DNA from: Sphingobium abikonense NBRC 16140
GTDB lineage: Bacteria; Pseudomonadota; Alphaproteobacteria; Sphingomonadales; Sphingomonadaceae
Direction: 5' to 3'
DNA: 64,000 bases
Assembly (NCBI RefSeq): GCF_001598335.1
Contig: NZ_BCYT01000005.1
Coordinates: 124,001-188,000 of the forward strand
Under the pieces are notes generated by a model that saw nothing but the letters and a program-made list of their open reading frames with translations, was not told the origin of the DNA and did no database searches. Shown piece after piece: positions 54,754 through 64,000 of this stretch (positions are counted from its first letter, which is position 1; every line of letters starts with the position of its first letter). Position numbers and translations under genes: made by a program.

Positions 54754-54957
54754 ATGCCCAAGATGAAGACCAAGAGCGGTGTGAAGAAGCGCTTCAAGTT
54801 CACCGCCACCGGCAAGGTCAAGCATGGCGTCGCTGGCAAGCGTCACCGCCTGATCAGCCACAACGCCAAATATATTCGCCAGAATCGCGGCACCAGCGTG
54901 CTGTCGGATTCCGATGCCGGTCATGTGCGCCTGTGGGCGCCGTACGGCCTGAAGTAA
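54754..54957 (+). CDS. rpmI: Ribosomal protein bL35
   Basis: 67 residues, highly basic, beginning [20 protein letters not shown] and containing the GKRHRL segment of L35. Shine-Dalgarno AAGGAGA eight bases upstream. First gene of the rpmI-rplT operon; infC is not adjacent. Confidence 0.98.
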   Translation: MPKMKTKSGVKKRFKFTATGKVKHGVAGKRHRLISHNAKYIRQNRGTSVLSDSDAGHVRLWAPYGLK

Positions 54958-54971
54958 GAGGAGTCTGACGA

Positions 54972-55334
54972 ATGGCACGTGTCAAACGTGGTGTAACCAC
55001 CAAGGCGAAGCATAAGCGGATTCTGGATCAGGCGAAGGGCTATTATGGCCGTCGCAAGAACACCATCCGCATCGCGCGCCAGGCCGTCGAAAAGGCCGGC
55101 CAGTACGCCTATCGCGACCGCAAGGTGAAGAAGCGGACCTTCCGGGGTCTGTGGATTCAGCGCATTAACGCCGGCGTCCGCGCCGAAGGCCTGACCTATT
55201 CGCAGTTCATGCATGGCCTCAAGCTCGCCGGCGTCGAACTGGACCGCAAGGTCCTGGCCGACATCGCGATGCATGAAGGCGAAGCGTTCAGCGCCATCAT
55301 CGCCCAGGCGAAGGCCGCGCTGCCCGCCGCCTGA
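54972..55334 (+). CDS. rplT: Ribosomal protein bL20
   Basis: 120 residues, basic, with the classic start [18 protein letters not shown] and [15 protein letters not shown]. It binds 23S rRNA early in 50S assembly. 14 bp downstream of rpmI; a terminator follows 23 bp after the stop. Confidence 0.98.
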   Translation: MARVKRGVTTKAKHKRILDQAKGYYGRRKNTIRIARQAVEKAGQYAYRDRKVKKRTFRGLWIQRINAGVRAEGLTYSQFMHGLKLAGVELDRKVLADIAMHEGEAFSAIIAQAKAALPAA

Positions 55335-55357
55335 GCGGATTGATCGCAAGATCGTCT

Positions 55358-55397
55358 AAAAAGGGCGCTGGGGCATCAGCCTTCGGCGCCCTTTTTT
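55358..55397 (+). terminator. Intrinsic terminator of rpmI-rplT
   Basis: AAAAAGGGCGC and GCGCCCTTTTTT arms with a GGGGCATCAGCC-containing loop, then six T. Confidence 0.88.
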
Positions 55398-55403
55398 GGT
55401 TCT

Positions 55404-55485
55404 CCCCTCCGTTCGCTTCGAGCTTGTCGAGAAGCCGGAAAGGCAGCACTCCGGTTTCTCGACAAGCTCGAAACGAACGGAGGGG
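55404..55485. repeat. 82-bp near-perfect palindrome abutting the LysE start
   Basis: Two 36-bp arms (55404-55439 and 55450-55485) around a 10-base loop, paired almost throughout with one G-T wobble and one other mismatch. Outer ends are CCCCTCCGTTCG and CGAACGGAGGGG; inner part is CGAGCTTGTCGAGAA. The right arm ends at the base before ATG 55486. Half-copies occur at 33015-33040 and 63018-63078. Confidence 0.85.
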
Positions 55486-56127
55486 ATGGACCGCATCGAA
55501 AGCACCCATCCCATGTCGCTGCATCTCTGGTGGATCTACGTCACAGCGGTGTTCCTCATCTCGGCGACGCCCGGCCCCAACATGCTGCACGTCATGGCGC
55601 AGAGCATCGCCCATGGCCCGCGCAAGGCGCTGGCGACGATGGCGGGCCTGATGAGCGCGGTCCTGTTATGTCTCATCGCCTCGGCGCTGGGTCTGGGCGC
55701 GCTGCTCAAGGCATCGCCGCGGCTGTTCGATGTCTTGCGCTATGCCGGCGTCGCCTATCTGGTCTGGCTCGGCGTCAAGGCGTGGCGCGCGCCGGTGGAC
55801 ATGGGCGATGCCATGCGTCCTGCCAAATCCGACCATGCGCTCTTCGCCACCGGGCTATTGACGGGCCTTTCCAATCCCAAGCTCATCATCTTCGCCGCCG
55901 CGCTCTTCCCGCAGTTCATCGTCCTCGATCGTCCCTTCTGGACGCAGCTCGCCATATTGATCGCCAGCTTCGTGGTGATCGAAAGCTTCTGGTATGGCGT
56001 CTACGCGCTGGGCGGCGGTCGTTTGAAGCGCTGGCTCGCCCCCGCCAACCGCCAGCGCCTGTTCAACCGCGGCACCGGCCTGCTCTTCATCGGCTTCGGC
56101 GGCGCGCTGCTGGGGACGCGGGCCTGA
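55486..56127 (+). CDS. LysE family amino acid exporter (RhtB-like)
   Basis: 213 residues, six hydrophobic segments. The LysE/RhtB signature is near the N-terminus (LISATPGPNMLHVM), and TGLLTGLSNPKLIIFAAALF is the second conserved element. Exports amino acids or their analogues; substrate unknown. Start uncertain: ATG 55486 directly follows the palindrome, whose GGAGG would be the only Shine-Dalgarno; ATG 55513 (MSLHLWW) starts the conserved part but has none. Confidence 0.88.
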   Translation: MDRIESTHPMSLHLWWIYVTAVFLISATPGPNMLHVMAQSIAHGPRKALATMAGLMSAVLLCLIASALGLGALLKASPRLFDVLRYAGVAYLVWLGVKAWRAPVDMGDAMRPAKSDHALFATGLLTGLSNPKLIIFAAALFPQFIVLDRPFWTQLAILIASFVVIESFWYGVYALGGGRLKRWLAPANRQRLFNRGTGLLFIGFGGALLGTRA

Positions 56128-56198
56128 CCCTTCCCATGCAGCGCTCGCGTCGCTAAGGCGCAACGCGACGCTTTGCCATTACGGCCCATGGGAATGAT

Positions 56199-57290
56199 AT
56201 GACCGAAATTAGCGCACTCAAGACCGGCCTGATTGCCGACATCGCCGCTGCCGATACGCTGGACGCGCTCGAAGCGTTGCGGGTGGGGGCATTGGGCAAG
56301 AGCGGGGTCGTCACGGGCCTGTTGAAAACGCTTGGCCCCATGTCGCCCGAGGAGCGTCTTGAAAAAGGCCCGCCGATCCAGGATTTGCGCGAAAGCGTGA
56401 CCGCCGCGCTCGCCGAGCGCAAGGCGCAGCTGGAACAGGCCGCGCTCGACGCGAAACTGGCCTCCGAAAGGGTCGACATGACCTTGCCCGCCGACATCGG
56501 CCCGCAAGGCAGCGTCCATCCCGTCAGCCAGGTCATGGACGAACTGGCCGAAATCTTCGCCGACCTCGGCTTCTCCGTCGCCACCGGGCCGGAGATCGAG
56601 GACGACTGGCACAACTTCACCGCGCTCAATATCCCCGAAACCCATCCGGCGCGCGCGATGCACGACACTTTCTACTTCCCCGACGAGGAGGGGCAGAAAA
56701 AGATGCTGCTGCGCACCCATACGTCGCCGGTGCAGATTCGCACGATGATGAACCAGCCGCCGCCCATTCGCATCATCGCGCCGGGTCGCGTCTACCGCAG
56801 CGACAGCGATGCCACCCATACGCCGATGTTCCACCAGATCGAAGGTCTGGTGATCGACCGGGGCATCACGCTCGGCCACCTTAAATGGACGCTGGAAACC
56901 TTTCTCAAGGCCTTTTTCGAGCGCGAGGATATCGTCCTGCGCCTGCGGCCCAGCTATTTCCCCTTCACCGAACCGTCGGTCGAGGTCGACGTCGGCTACA
57001 CCCTTGTCAACGGGCAGCGGATCATCGGCGGCGATGGCGACGCGGCGGACGGCGGCTGGCTCGAAGTGCTGGGCAGCGGCATGGTCAACCGCCGCGTGAT
57101 CGAGGCGTGCGGGCTGGATCCCGACGAGTGGCAGGGCTTCGCCTTTGGCACCGGGGTCGATCGGCTGGCGATGCTCAAATATGGGATGAACGACTTGCGC
57201 GCATTCTTTGACGGCGATCTGCGCTGGCTCAAACATTATGGCTTCTCGGCGCTGGACGTGCCGACGCTGAGCGGGGGAGTGGGCGCATGA
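56199..57290 (+). CDS. pheS: Phenylalanine--tRNA ligase alpha subunit
   Basis: 363 residues. Class II synthetase catalytic subunit. N-terminal coiled coil (about 1-90), motif 1 region [14 protein letters not shown], motif 2 region [12 protein letters not shown] and [15 protein letters not shown], and motif 3 [17 protein letters not shown]. The stop overlaps the pheT start (ATGA). Confidence 0.98.
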   Translation: MTEISALKTGLIADIAAADTLDALEALRVGALGKSGVVTGLLKTLGPMSPEERLEKGPPIQDLRESVTAALAERKAQLEQAALDAKLASERVDMTLPADIGPQGSVHPVSQVMDELAEIFADLGFSVATGPEIEDDWHNFTALNIPETHPARAMHDTFYFPDEEGQKKMLLRTHTSPVQIRTMMNQPPPIRIIAPGRVYRSDSDATHTPMFHQIEGLVIDRGITLGHLKWTLETFLKAFFEREDIVLRLRPSYFPFTEPSVEVDVGYTLVNGQRIIGGDGDAADGGWLEVLGSGMVNRRVIEACGLDPDEWQGFAFGTGVDRLAMLKYGMNDLRAFFDGDLRWLKHYGFSALDVPTLSGGVGA

Positions 57291-59704
57291 AGTTCACGCT
57301 GAGCTGGCTCAAGACGCATCTGGATACCGATGCCGATCTTGCCACCATCCTCAAGACGCTGAACGCCATCGGCCTGGAGGTCGAGGGCGTCGAAAACCCG
57401 GCCGAAAGGCTCGCCGGGTTCAAGATTGCCAGGGTGCTTACCGCCGACAAGCATCCGCAGGCCGACAAGCTGCAGGTGCTGACCGTCGATCATGGCGATG
57501 GGGAGCCGTTGCAGGTCGTGTGCGGCGCGCCCAATGCCCGCGCGGGCCTGATCGGCGTCTTCGGTCTGGAAGGGGCGGTGGTCCCGTCCAACGGCATGGT
57601 GCTGAAGAAGACCGCAATCCGCGGCGTTGAATCCAACGGCATGATGTGTTCGACCCGCGAGCTGGAGCTGGGCGACGATCATGACGGCATCATCGAACTC
57701 GCGCCCGACGCGCCGGTCGGCCGCGTCTATGCCGACTGGGCCGGGCTTGACGATCCGGTCATCGACGTGTCGGTGACGCCCAACCGGCAGGATTGCATGG
57801 GTGTGCGCGGCATTGCGCGCGATCTCGCGGCCGCCGGCCTTGGCCGGCTCAATGCCATCATCGTGCCGACGATCGAGGGCGCGGGTCCGGGACCGGACGT
57901 CCGCACCGACGATCCCGATGGCTGCCCCGCTTTCTACGCCCGCACCGTGCGCGGCGTCACCAATGGCGCCTCGCCCGACTGGATGGCGCGGCGCTTGAAG
58001 GCCATCGGCCAGAAGCCGATCAGCGCGCTCGTCGATATCACCAACTATATCATGATCGACCTTGGCCGGCCGCTCCACGTCTATGACATGGCAACCCTGA
58101 AAGGCGGGCTGGTCGCGCGCAAGGGGCGCAGCGGCGAGCAGGTGCTGGCGCTCAATGGCAAGACCTACACGGTCGATGAAAGCATGACCGTCATCGCCGA
58201 CGACGAAGCCGTGCACGACATTGGCGGCATCATGGGCGGCGAACATTCGGGCGCGCAGGACGACACGAGCGACGTGCTGATCGAATGCGCCTATTTCACG
58301 CCGGAACGGATCGCTGTCACCGGACAGAAGCTGGCGCTCACCTCGGACGCGCGCGGCCGGTTCGAGCGTGGCGTCGATCCCGCCTTCCTGGATGACGGGC
58401 TGTCGATCGCCACCAGCCTGGTCGTGACCCTGTGCGGCGGCACGCCGAGCGAGGCGACGCGCGCAGGCGCGCCGCCTCTCGCTCTGCGCACCATTGCCTA
58501 TACACCCGATCAGTGCCTCGCGCTTGCCGGCGTGGATGTGCCCGCTGACGAACAGAAGCGCATTCTCGAAAGTCTGGGCTTCAGCGTGTCGGGTGACGCA
58601 GACAGCGTCGAATATCAGGATGGCATGCCCGTCAGCGTGCCGGGCCACTGGACCGTCACCGTGCCCAGCTGGCGGCGCGATGTCGATGGCTGGCCCGACC
58701 TTGTCGAGGAAGTGGTGCGCATCGTCGGGCTGGACCATGTGCCCTCCACCCCGCTGCCGCGCACGCCCGGCGTTGCCCGCCCCACCGCCACGCCCGAACA
58801 GCTGGTCGAACGGCGCGTACGCCGCACCGCCGCCGCGCGCGGCCTGGCCGAAGCGATCAACTGGTCCTTCCTTTCCGAAAAGGAAGCGGCGGCCGTGGGT
58901 GGCGGCGACTGGACGCTGGCCAATCCGATCTCGGAGGATCTCAAGGTCATGCGGCCCTCGCTGCTGCCGGGCCTCCTTTCCGCAACGAAGCGCAATGTCG
59001 ATCGCGGCGCCGCGTCGGTCCGTTTGTTTGAACTGGGCCGCCGCTATTTCAAACAGGGCGAGCGCGCGACGGTCGGCTTCGTGCTGGCGGGGGAAAAGGT
59101 CGCGCGTGGCTGGCAGTCGGGCAAGGCGCAGCCGTTCGACGCCTTTGACGCCAAGGCCGAAGTGATCGCGCTGCTGGCCGCAGCCGGCGCCCCGGTCGCC
59201 AATCTGCAAGGCTTTGGCGAAGCGTCCGCCGCCTATCATCCCGGGCAGTCCGGCACGTTACGCCTGGGGCCCAAGATGATGCTGGCCGAATATGGCGTGC
59301 TGCACCCCAGCCTGGCGCGGCAGTTCGGCCTGTCGGGCGCCGTGGTGGCGGGCGAGATTTTCCTCGACGCCATTCCGCCCAAACGCAAGAGCGGGGCGCT
59401 GCGCGCGCCCTACGCGCCGCCTGCCCTGCAAGCGGTCAAGCGCGACTTCGCCTTCCTGGTGCCCGCCGATGTTGAAGCCGACGCGCTCGTGCGCGCAGTG
59501 CGCGGCGCGGACAAGAAGGCCATCGTCGACGCGCGCCTGTTCGACGTCTTTGTGGGACCGGGGGTCGAGGACGGGCAAAAGTCGCTCGCCATTGAAGTCA
59601 CGCTGCAACCGGGGGACAAGAGCTTTTCCCAGGAAGAGCTGGAGGCGATCAGCGCATCGGTGGTCAAGGCCGCCGGCAAGCTGGGCGCGACCCTGCGGGG
59701 ATAA
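57287..59704 (+). CDS. pheT: Phenylalanine--tRNA ligase beta subunit
   Basis: 805 residues, the normal size. Domains in order: EMAP-like tRNA-binding (about 40-150), B3/B4 editing domain (about 210-390), B5 (about 400-480), catalytic-like core, and the C-terminal FDX-ACB anticodon-binding domain (about 710-805, [15 protein letters not shown]). Translationally coupled to pheS. Confidence 0.98.
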   Translation: MKFTLSWLKTHLDTDADLATILKTLNAIGLEVEGVENPAERLAGFKIARVLTADKHPQADKLQVLTVDHGDGEPLQVVCGAPNARAGLIGVFGLEGAVVPSNGMVLKKTAIRGVESNGMMCSTRELELGDDHDGIIELAPDAPVGRVYADWAGLDDPVIDVSVTPNRQDCMGVRGIARDLAAAGLGRLNAIIVPTIEGAGPGPDVRTDDPDGCPAFYARTVRGVTNGASPDWMARRLKAIGQKPISALVDITNYIMIDLGRPLHVYDMATLKGGLVARKGRSGEQVLALNGKTYTVDESMTVIADDEAVHDIGGIMGGEHSGAQDDTSDVLIECAYFTPERIAVTGQKLALTSDARGRFERGVDPAFLDDGLSIATSLVVTLCGGTPSEATRAGAPPLALRTIAYTPDQCLALAGVDVPADEQKRILESLGFSVSGDADSVEYQDGMPVSVPGHWTVTVPSWRRDVDGWPDLVEEVVRIVGLDHVPSTPLPRTPGVARPTATPEQLVERRVRRTAAARGLAEAINWSFLSEKEAAAVGGGDWTLANPISEDLKVMRPSLLPGLLSATKRNVDRGAASVRLFELGRRYFKQGERATVGFVLAGEKVARGWQSGKAQPFDAFDAKAEVIALLAAAGAPVANLQGFGEASAAYHPGQSGTLRLGPKMMLAEYGVLHPSLARQFGLSGAVVAGEIFLDAIPPKRKSGALRAPYAPPALQAVKRDFAFLVPADVEADALVRAVRGADKKAIVDARLFDVFVGPGVEDGQKSLAIEVTLQPGDKSFSQEELEAISASVVKAAGKLGATLRG

Positions 59705-59712
59705 GAGGCAGA

Positions 59713-59740
59713 GTGCTCCCGCCGGGGCGGGAGCACCGTT
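59713..59740 (+). terminator. Intrinsic terminator after pheT
   Basis: 11-bp perfect stem GTGCTCCCGCC / GGCGGGAGCAC with a two-base gap in the loop, followed by CGTTTCT. Located between pheT and a convergent gene. Confidence 0.65.
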
Positions 59741-59746
59741 TCTGGC

Positions 59747-60274
59747 TTATTTCTTGTTACCGCCCTTCGCTGCCGGTTCCGGCGCGATCGGCGCGATCTT
59801 GCATCCCTTGGCCGCCGCCATGCCGCGAATATAGCCGCGGCGCGCAATGCCGGCGGTCACGGCCGCCTGCAACCGGCGCTCGGCGGGCGCGGCGCCGCTG
59901 ATCTCGCGCACCAGGCCGCGAAACGGGATCAGCGAATTGACCACCGTCTTGCCGACCGCCTCCGCGATCTTGCCGGTGCGATTCTCATTGGCTTCCTTGC
60001 TCGCGGTGAAATCGTCGCCCAGCACGGCGTTCAATGCGCCCAGTTCCCGGTTCAGCCCCTTGCAACTGCGGCTGGCCGGGGCGGCATAGGGATTGTCCAC
60101 CGCCTTGGTCAGGATCGGCGGAATCTCATCCTTGTCGAGGCCGATGTCGCGCGCCGGCTGGCTCGCGATTCGCCCGGCCTTGTCCATCGTGTCGTCCCTT
60201 TTTTCCTTTTCCTGCGCCGACGCTGTTCCCGCGAGCAGAGTAGCGGCCATCACGGCCAATCCCATATATTTCAT
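59747..60274 (-). CDS. Secreted hypothetical protein
   Basis: 175 residues with a signal peptide ending LLAGTASAQ. The mature protein is mostly helical with two cysteines (SCKGL and KGCKIAP), a QPARDIGLDKDEIPP segment and a basic C-terminus. It looks like a sphingomonad-conserved periplasmic protein; not recognised. The start at 60274 has GGAGG eight bases upstream; longer in-frame starts lack this. Confidence 0.75.
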   Translation of the reverse strand: MKYMGLAVMAATLLAGTASAQEKEKRDDTMDKAGRIASQPARDIGLDKDEIPPILTKAVDNPYAAPASRSCKGLNRELGALNAVLGDDFTASKEANENRTGKIAEAVGKTVVNSLIPFRGLVREISGAAPAERRLQAAVTAGIARRGYIRGMAAAKGCKIAPIAPEPAAKGGNKK

Positions 60275-60396
60275 TGTTCGATCCTCCGGCTGCAGAACCG
60301 GCGATGAACCCCTCTGGTTCCAGAAGCGAAACGACATGATGGCAGACAGGCGGGCGGCGCATTGATATGCGCGTCCTGTCATTGCCGGAGGCCCGC

Positions 60397-61281
60397 TTGC
60401 CCGAAAATCGCATCGTCATACGTTCAGCGTCGCTGACCGCGCAGATTGACCCCATGGGGGCGGAACTCTGGTCGCTCAGGGACGCGCAGGGTCGCGAAAT
60501 GATGACCGACGCCGATCCGCGCTGGTGGACGGGGCATGCGCCGCTGCTCTTTCCCTTCGTCGGGCGCTCGCGCGAGGATGTCTACCGTCTGGGCGGCCAC
60601 GCATTTCCCATGCCCCAACATGGCTTCGCGCGCCGCGAATGTTTCGCGCTGGAAGAGCAGGCACCCGATCATGTCCTGCTGCGGCTCGAAGCGGACGCGG
60701 CGACGCGTGCCGTCTATCCGTTCGACTTCCGGCTCGACATGCGTTTCGCGATTGAAGGCGCAACCTTGCGCATGACCGCGACAGTCAGCAATCGCGGCGA
60801 AGCGCGCATGCCCTTTTCCTTCGGCTATCACCCGGCCTTCGCCTGGCCGCTTCCCTTTGGCGGCGCGGTGGAGGATCACCGCATCGTCTTCGAAAAGCCT
60901 GAGCCGGCGCCGATCCGCCGTGTGGGGGCAGAACCCGGCCTGATCGCGCGGGACAGCGAAGCCTCCCCGGTCGAAGGCGATACGCTCGCGCCCACCCATG
61001 CCATGTTTGAAGGCGACGCGCTGATCTGGGACGATCTTGCCAGCCGCTCGCTCACCTGGGGCGTGCCGGGCCGACCGCACCTCAAAATCGACTTCCCCGA
61101 CACGCCCTGGCTTGGCCTCTGGCAAAAGCCCGGCGCCCATTATCTGTGCGTCGAACCCTGGGCGGGCATGGCCGATCTGGTGGGCTTTGACGGCGATGTC
61201 TGGGACAAGCCCAGCATCATGGCGCTGCTGCCGGGCGAGAGCCGCAGCTTCCGCATGGACGTGACGCTTGTTGCGGACTAG
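60397..61281 (+). CDS. Aldose 1-epimerase family protein
   Basis: 294 residues from a TTG start with GGAGG five bases upstream; ATG 60367 would add ten residues. Galactose mutarotase-like fold: GAELWSLRD, the H-G-F pair in PQHGFARR, FSFGYHPAFAWP with the catalytic-type His, and C-terminal YLCVEPWAGMAD with the conserved Glu. It resembles the LacX/YeaD-like branch acting on aldoses or hexose phosphates; exact sugar unknown. Confidence 0.87.
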   Translation: MPENRIVIRSASLTAQIDPMGAELWSLRDAQGREMMTDADPRWWTGHAPLLFPFVGRSREDVYRLGGHAFPMPQHGFARRECFALEEQAPDHVLLRLEADAATRAVYPFDFRLDMRFAIEGATLRMTATVSNRGEARMPFSFGYHPAFAWPLPFGGAVEDHRIVFEKPEPAPIRRVGAEPGLIARDSEASPVEGDTLAPTHAMFEGDALIWDDLASRSLTWGVPGRPHLKIDFPDTPWLGLWQKPGAHYLCVEPWAGMADLVGFDGDVWDKPSIMALLPGESRSFRMDVTLVAD

Positions 61282-61293
61282 ATAGCCCCGTTT

Positions 61294-61410
61294 CCGTTCG
61301 TCCTGAGTAGCCATTGAGCGAAGCCGCAATGGCGTATCGAAGGATCGGCCTGGGCACGAATGCTTCGATACGGGCCTTCGCCATGCTCAGTCCCTACTCA
61401 GCACGAACGG
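61294..61410. repeat. ~117-bp inverted-repeat element upstream of prfC
   Basis: Outer arms CCGTTCGTCCTGAGTAG and CTACTCAGCACGAACGG (one mismatch), with inner arms CGTATCGAAG and CTTCGATACG. Same outer CCGTTCG end as the other palindromes here. It ends 22 bp before the prfC ATG. Confidence 0.75.
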
Positions 61411-61432
61411 CTGTTGTTTGTCTGGACCCAAT

Positions 61433-63010
61433 ATGACCATCCCCTCTCGCCGCACCTTCGCCATCATCTCGCACCCTGACGCGGGCAAGACCACGCTCAC
61501 TGAAAAGCTGCTGCTGGAAGGGGGGGCGATCCACCTTGCCGGTGAGGTCAAGGCGCGCGGGGCCAATCGCCGCGCCCGGTCCGACTGGATGAAGATCGAG
61601 CAGCAGCGCGGCATCTCCGTCACCTCCTCGGTCATGACGTTCGAGCGCACGCGCGATGGCGAAACCATCACCTTCAACCTGCTCGACACGCCGGGGCACG
61701 AGGATTTTTCCGAGGATACCTACCGAACCCTGACCGCCGTTGACTCCGCCGTCATGGTGATCGACGCGGCCAAGGGCATCGAGCCGCAGACGCGCAAGCT
61801 GTTCGAGGTCTGCCGCCTGCGCAACGTCCCCATCATCACCTTCGTCAACAAGGTCGATCGCGAGGGCCGCGAAATCTTCGGCCTTCTGGACGAGGTCGCC
61901 GACCAGCTGCAACTCGACGTTTGTCCCATGAGCTGGCCCGCCGGTATGGGTGGCGAGTTCGAAGGCATCTACGACTTTGCCACCAACCGCCTGCGCCAGC
62001 CGAGCGGCCCGTCGCGCGAGTTTGAAGGCAAGGAGGCGCATGTCTCCGGCCTCGACGATCCGAAGCTTGGCGAACTCCTCTCTGAACAGGCGCTCGAACG
62101 ACTGCGCGAGGACGCTGAACTGGCGCAGGGCGGCTATGCCGAATTCGATCTCGACCGCTATCGCGCAGGCGACCTGACCCCGGTCTATTTCGGATCTGCG
62201 CTCAAGCTCTTCGGCGTCACCGAACTGATCGATGCGCTCGGCCAGCACGCCCCGCCGCCGCGTGCCCAGCCCGCCGAACCCGCCGCCGTCGAGCCGGACC
62301 AGAGCGAAGTGACGGGCTTCATCTTCAAGGTGCAGGCGAACATGGACCCGATGCACCGCGACCGCATCGCCTTCATGCGCCTCGTTTCGGGCAAGTTCCG
62401 CCGCGGCATGAAGCTGACGCCATCCGGCTCGGGCAAGCCGCTCGCCGTGCATTCGCCGATCCTCTTCTTCGCGCAGGACCGCGAACTGGCCGATGAGGCC
62501 TTTCCTGGCGACATTATCGGTATCCCCAATCATGGGGCGCTGCGCGTGGGCGACACGCTGTCCGAAAAACCCGGCCTGCGCTTCACCGGCCTCCCCAATT
62601 TCGCGCCCGAAATCCTGCGCCGCGTGGCGCTCAAGGACCCGACCAAGACCAAGCAGCTGCGCAAGGCATTGGACGACCTCTCCGAAGAGGGCGTCATCCA
62701 GGTTTTCTACCCCGAAATCGGCAGCCAGTGGATCGTCGGCGTCGTGGGGCAGCTACAGCTCGAAGTGCTGATCTCGCGTCTGGAAGCGGAATATAAGGTC
62801 GCGGCGGGGCTTGAACCCTCGCCCTTCGATACCGCCCGCTGGATCAGCGGCGACGACGCCGCGATCAAGGATCTGGTCGCCTATAATGGCACCAACATAG
62901 CCAAGGATCGCGACGGCAACCTCGTCTTCATGGCGAAAAGCGCCTGGGACATCGGCTACCAGCAGGAACGCCACCCCCAAGTAAAGTTCAGCGCCACCCG
63001 AGAGCGTTAA
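61433..63010 (+). CDS. prfC: Peptide chain release factor 3
   Basis: 525 residues. GTPase that recycles RF1/RF2 from the ribosome. G1 is SHPDAGKTT, G3 is DTPGHEDF, G4 is NKVDR, and the RF3 domains II and III follow. The ATG at 61433 starts the family N-terminus; a TTG five codons earlier is less likely. Flanked on both sides by palindromic repeats. Confidence 0.97.
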   Translation: MTIPSRRTFAIISHPDAGKTTLTEKLLLEGGAIHLAGEVKARGANRRARSDWMKIEQQRGISVTSSVMTFERTRDGETITFNLLDTPGHEDFSEDTYRTLTAVDSAVMVIDAAKGIEPQTRKLFEVCRLRNVPIITFVNKVDREGREIFGLLDEVADQLQLDVCPMSWPAGMGGEFEGIYDFATNRLRQPSGPSREFEGKEAHVSGLDDPKLGELLSEQALERLREDAELAQGGYAEFDLDRYRAGDLTPVYFGSALKLFGVTELIDALGQHAPPPRAQPAEPAAVEPDQSEVTGFIFKVQANMDPMHRDRIAFMRLVSGKFRRGMKLTPSGSGKPLAVHSPILFFAQDRELADEAFPGDIIGIPNHGALRVGDTLSEKPGLRFTGLPNFAPEILRRVALKDPTKTKQLRKALDDLSEEGVIQVFYPEIGSQWIVGVVGQLQLEVLISRLEAEYKVAAGLEPSPFDTARWISGDDAAIKDLVAYNGTNIAKDRDGNLVFMAKSAWDIGYQQERHPQVKFSATRER

Positions 63011-63017
63011 CTGCTAG

Positions 63018-63078
63018 TCGGTTCGTTTCGAGCGAAGTCGAGAAACGGTCCGCGCAGAGCGTCCCGTTTCTTGAGAGG
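63018..63078. repeat. Partial palindromic repeat between prfC and MFS gene
   Basis: GTCGGTTCGTTTCGAGCGAA followed by GTCGAGAAACGG, and an inverted CCGTTTCTTGAGAG. Related to the element at 55404-55485 but diverged. It lies between convergent genes. Confidence 0.6.
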
Positions 63079-64000
63079 TTACGCCGCCACCCAGTCGCGA
63101 CGCAACGCCTTGCCCGCCAGCGCCATGAACAGGCCGGCCAGCAGGTAAAAGCCCAGCGCCGCGACGATGGCGTAGCGCAGCGCCTCATTCCCATAGGCCG
63201 GCGTCAGCGCGTCCGACAGGCTGCCCACCGCCCAGCTGCCCAGGCCCAGGCCGACAAGGTTGTTGATGAGCAGGAAGCTTGCCGCCGCGCTGGCCCGCAT
63301 ATGCGCGGGGACCAAATGCTGGACGGCGGTCAGCACCGGACCGAGCCAGACATAGACCAAAGCCTGGGGGATCAGGAACAGCGCGAAGGCAAAGGAGACG
63401 CTGTCGGATAGCACGCCGATCACGAACAGCGGCATGCCGACCACATAGCTGACCGCCGGCACCCAGGCATAATAGGCCTTGTCGCGGCCGCCCAGCCGGT
63501 CGCCCAGAAAGCCACCGAGCAACACGCCGGCCACCCCGCCGATCAGCAGCAATCCGCCCAGAAACTGTCCCGCGCCCATCAGGTCCAGGCCGAAACTGCG
63601 CATCAGCAGGCTGGGCAGCCAGAAGGCGACGCCATAACCGCACATCGAACTGCACGCCGCGCCCAGCGCCAGCAGCCAGAAGCCGCGCTTGGCCGCCAAT
63701 ATGCCGAATACGGCGCTGACCGGCACGGCGTCGGCGGCCTGAACCGGGCGGGCGGGTTCGCGCACGACCAGGCGGAAGACGGGCGCGATCAGGATGCCGA
63801 GCAGCCCCACGACGATGAAGGCGGTGCGCCATTCGACCGCCTGCGCGATATAGCCGCCCAGCAGCACGCCGCCCGCCGATCCCAGCGGGATGCCCAGCGA
63901 ATAAATGGACAGCGCCCGCGCGCGCTGGTGCGGCGGGAAATAGTCGGAAATCACCGCATAGGATGGCGCGACCCCGCCCGCTTCGCCGATGCCCACGCCG
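63079..64000 (-). CDS. MFS transporter (Spinster-like), N-terminus outside window
   Basis: 307 codons are visible with no start inside the window edge, so roughly the first 100-120 residues of a ~420-residue protein are missing. Nine or ten membrane segments are seen. The GxGEAGGVAPSYAVISDYFPPHQRARALS segment near the visible start is the MFS motif typical of sphingolipid-transporter-like (Spns) and hexuronate-like proteins common in sphingomonads. Substrate unknown. Confidence 0.88.
   Translation of the reverse strand, partial: GVGIGEAGGVAPSYAVISDYFPPHQRARALSIYSLGIPLGSAGGVLLGGYIAQAVEWRTAFIVVGLLGILIAPVFRLVVREPARPVQAADAVPVSAVFGILAAKRGFWLLALGAACSSMCGYGVAFWLPSLLMRSFGLDLMGAGQFLGGLLLIGGVAGVLLGGFLGDRLGGRDKAYYAWVPAVSYVVGMPLFVIGVLSDSVSFAFALFLIPQALVYVWLGPVLTAVQHLVPAHMRASAAASFLLINNLVGLGLGSWAVGSLSDALTPAYGNEALRYAIVAALGFYLLAGLFMALAGKALRRDWVAA

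Overview
The window is high-GC DNA from an alphaproteobacterium, most likely a sphingomonad (Sphingomonadaceae: Sphingobium, Sphingomonas or a relative). The pointers are the CckA-type cell-cycle kinase, the style of the GyrB and RecA proteins, a CrtZ carotenoid hydroxylase, SOS operators of the alphaproteobacterial form GTTC-N7-GTTC, and many short palindromic intergenic repeats. It is ordinary chromosome: dense genes, many ATGA, GTGA or TGATG start/stop overlaps, and no phage, plasmid, IS element, rRNA, tRNA or CRISPR array that I can see. It opens inside pepN and closes inside an MFS transporter gene.

Layout. 1-5.6 kb: the end of pepN, then a four-gene Mla-type lipid transport operon on the minus strand (permease, ATPase, MCE protein, lipoprotein). 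5.7-13 kb: a HAD phosphatase, a 2-hydroxyacid dehydrogenase, a PLP-dependent trans-sulfuration enzyme, an Lhr-type DNA repair helicase, a DJ-1/PfpI protein, a lipoprotein and tag. 13-19 kb: gyrB, then the plus-strand chain yggT-DUF167-folD-hypothetical-marC. 19-28 kb: a secreted M1 peptidase, queF, a proline-rich envelope protein, the sseA-metC-mscS operon, crtZ and sufE. 28.7-32.7 kb: a phage-shock (Psp) locus. A sigma-54 promoter drives a minus-strand operon (56-aa secreted peptide, pspA, pspB, pspC, then four more small membrane/coiled-coil proteins), and pspF is divergent.

33-41 kb is a DNA repair neighbourhood. It holds a UdgX-type uracil-DNA crosslinking protein with a TIGR03915-like N-terminal domain, a hemerythrin protein, its likely radical-SAM partner (TIGR03916 type) and recA. 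A GIY-YIG nuclease gene flanked by inverted copies of a palindromic repeat lies between the two partners. 41-46 kb: a single-domain receiver, CckA, DUF2062, smpB and dapA. 46-54.6 kb: a lytic transglycosylase, greB, a decayed imuA-imuB mutagenesis cassette, rmuC and an AsmA protein. 54.7-64 kb: rpmI-rplT, a LysE exporter, pheS-pheT, a secreted hypothetical, an aldose epimerase, prfC and the MFS transporter.

Most notable: four GTTC-N7-GTTC SOS boxes lie upstream of recA, the radical-SAM gene, imuA and rmuC. This ties the poorly understood UdgX/radical-SAM pair to the DNA damage response. In the radical-SAM and imuA cases one GAAC half-site also contributes to the Shine-Dalgarno sequence. Other points worth following are the expanded set of PspB-like small proteins, the repeat/GIY-YIG unit, and the ruined imuA next to a degraded-looking imuB with no dnaE2.
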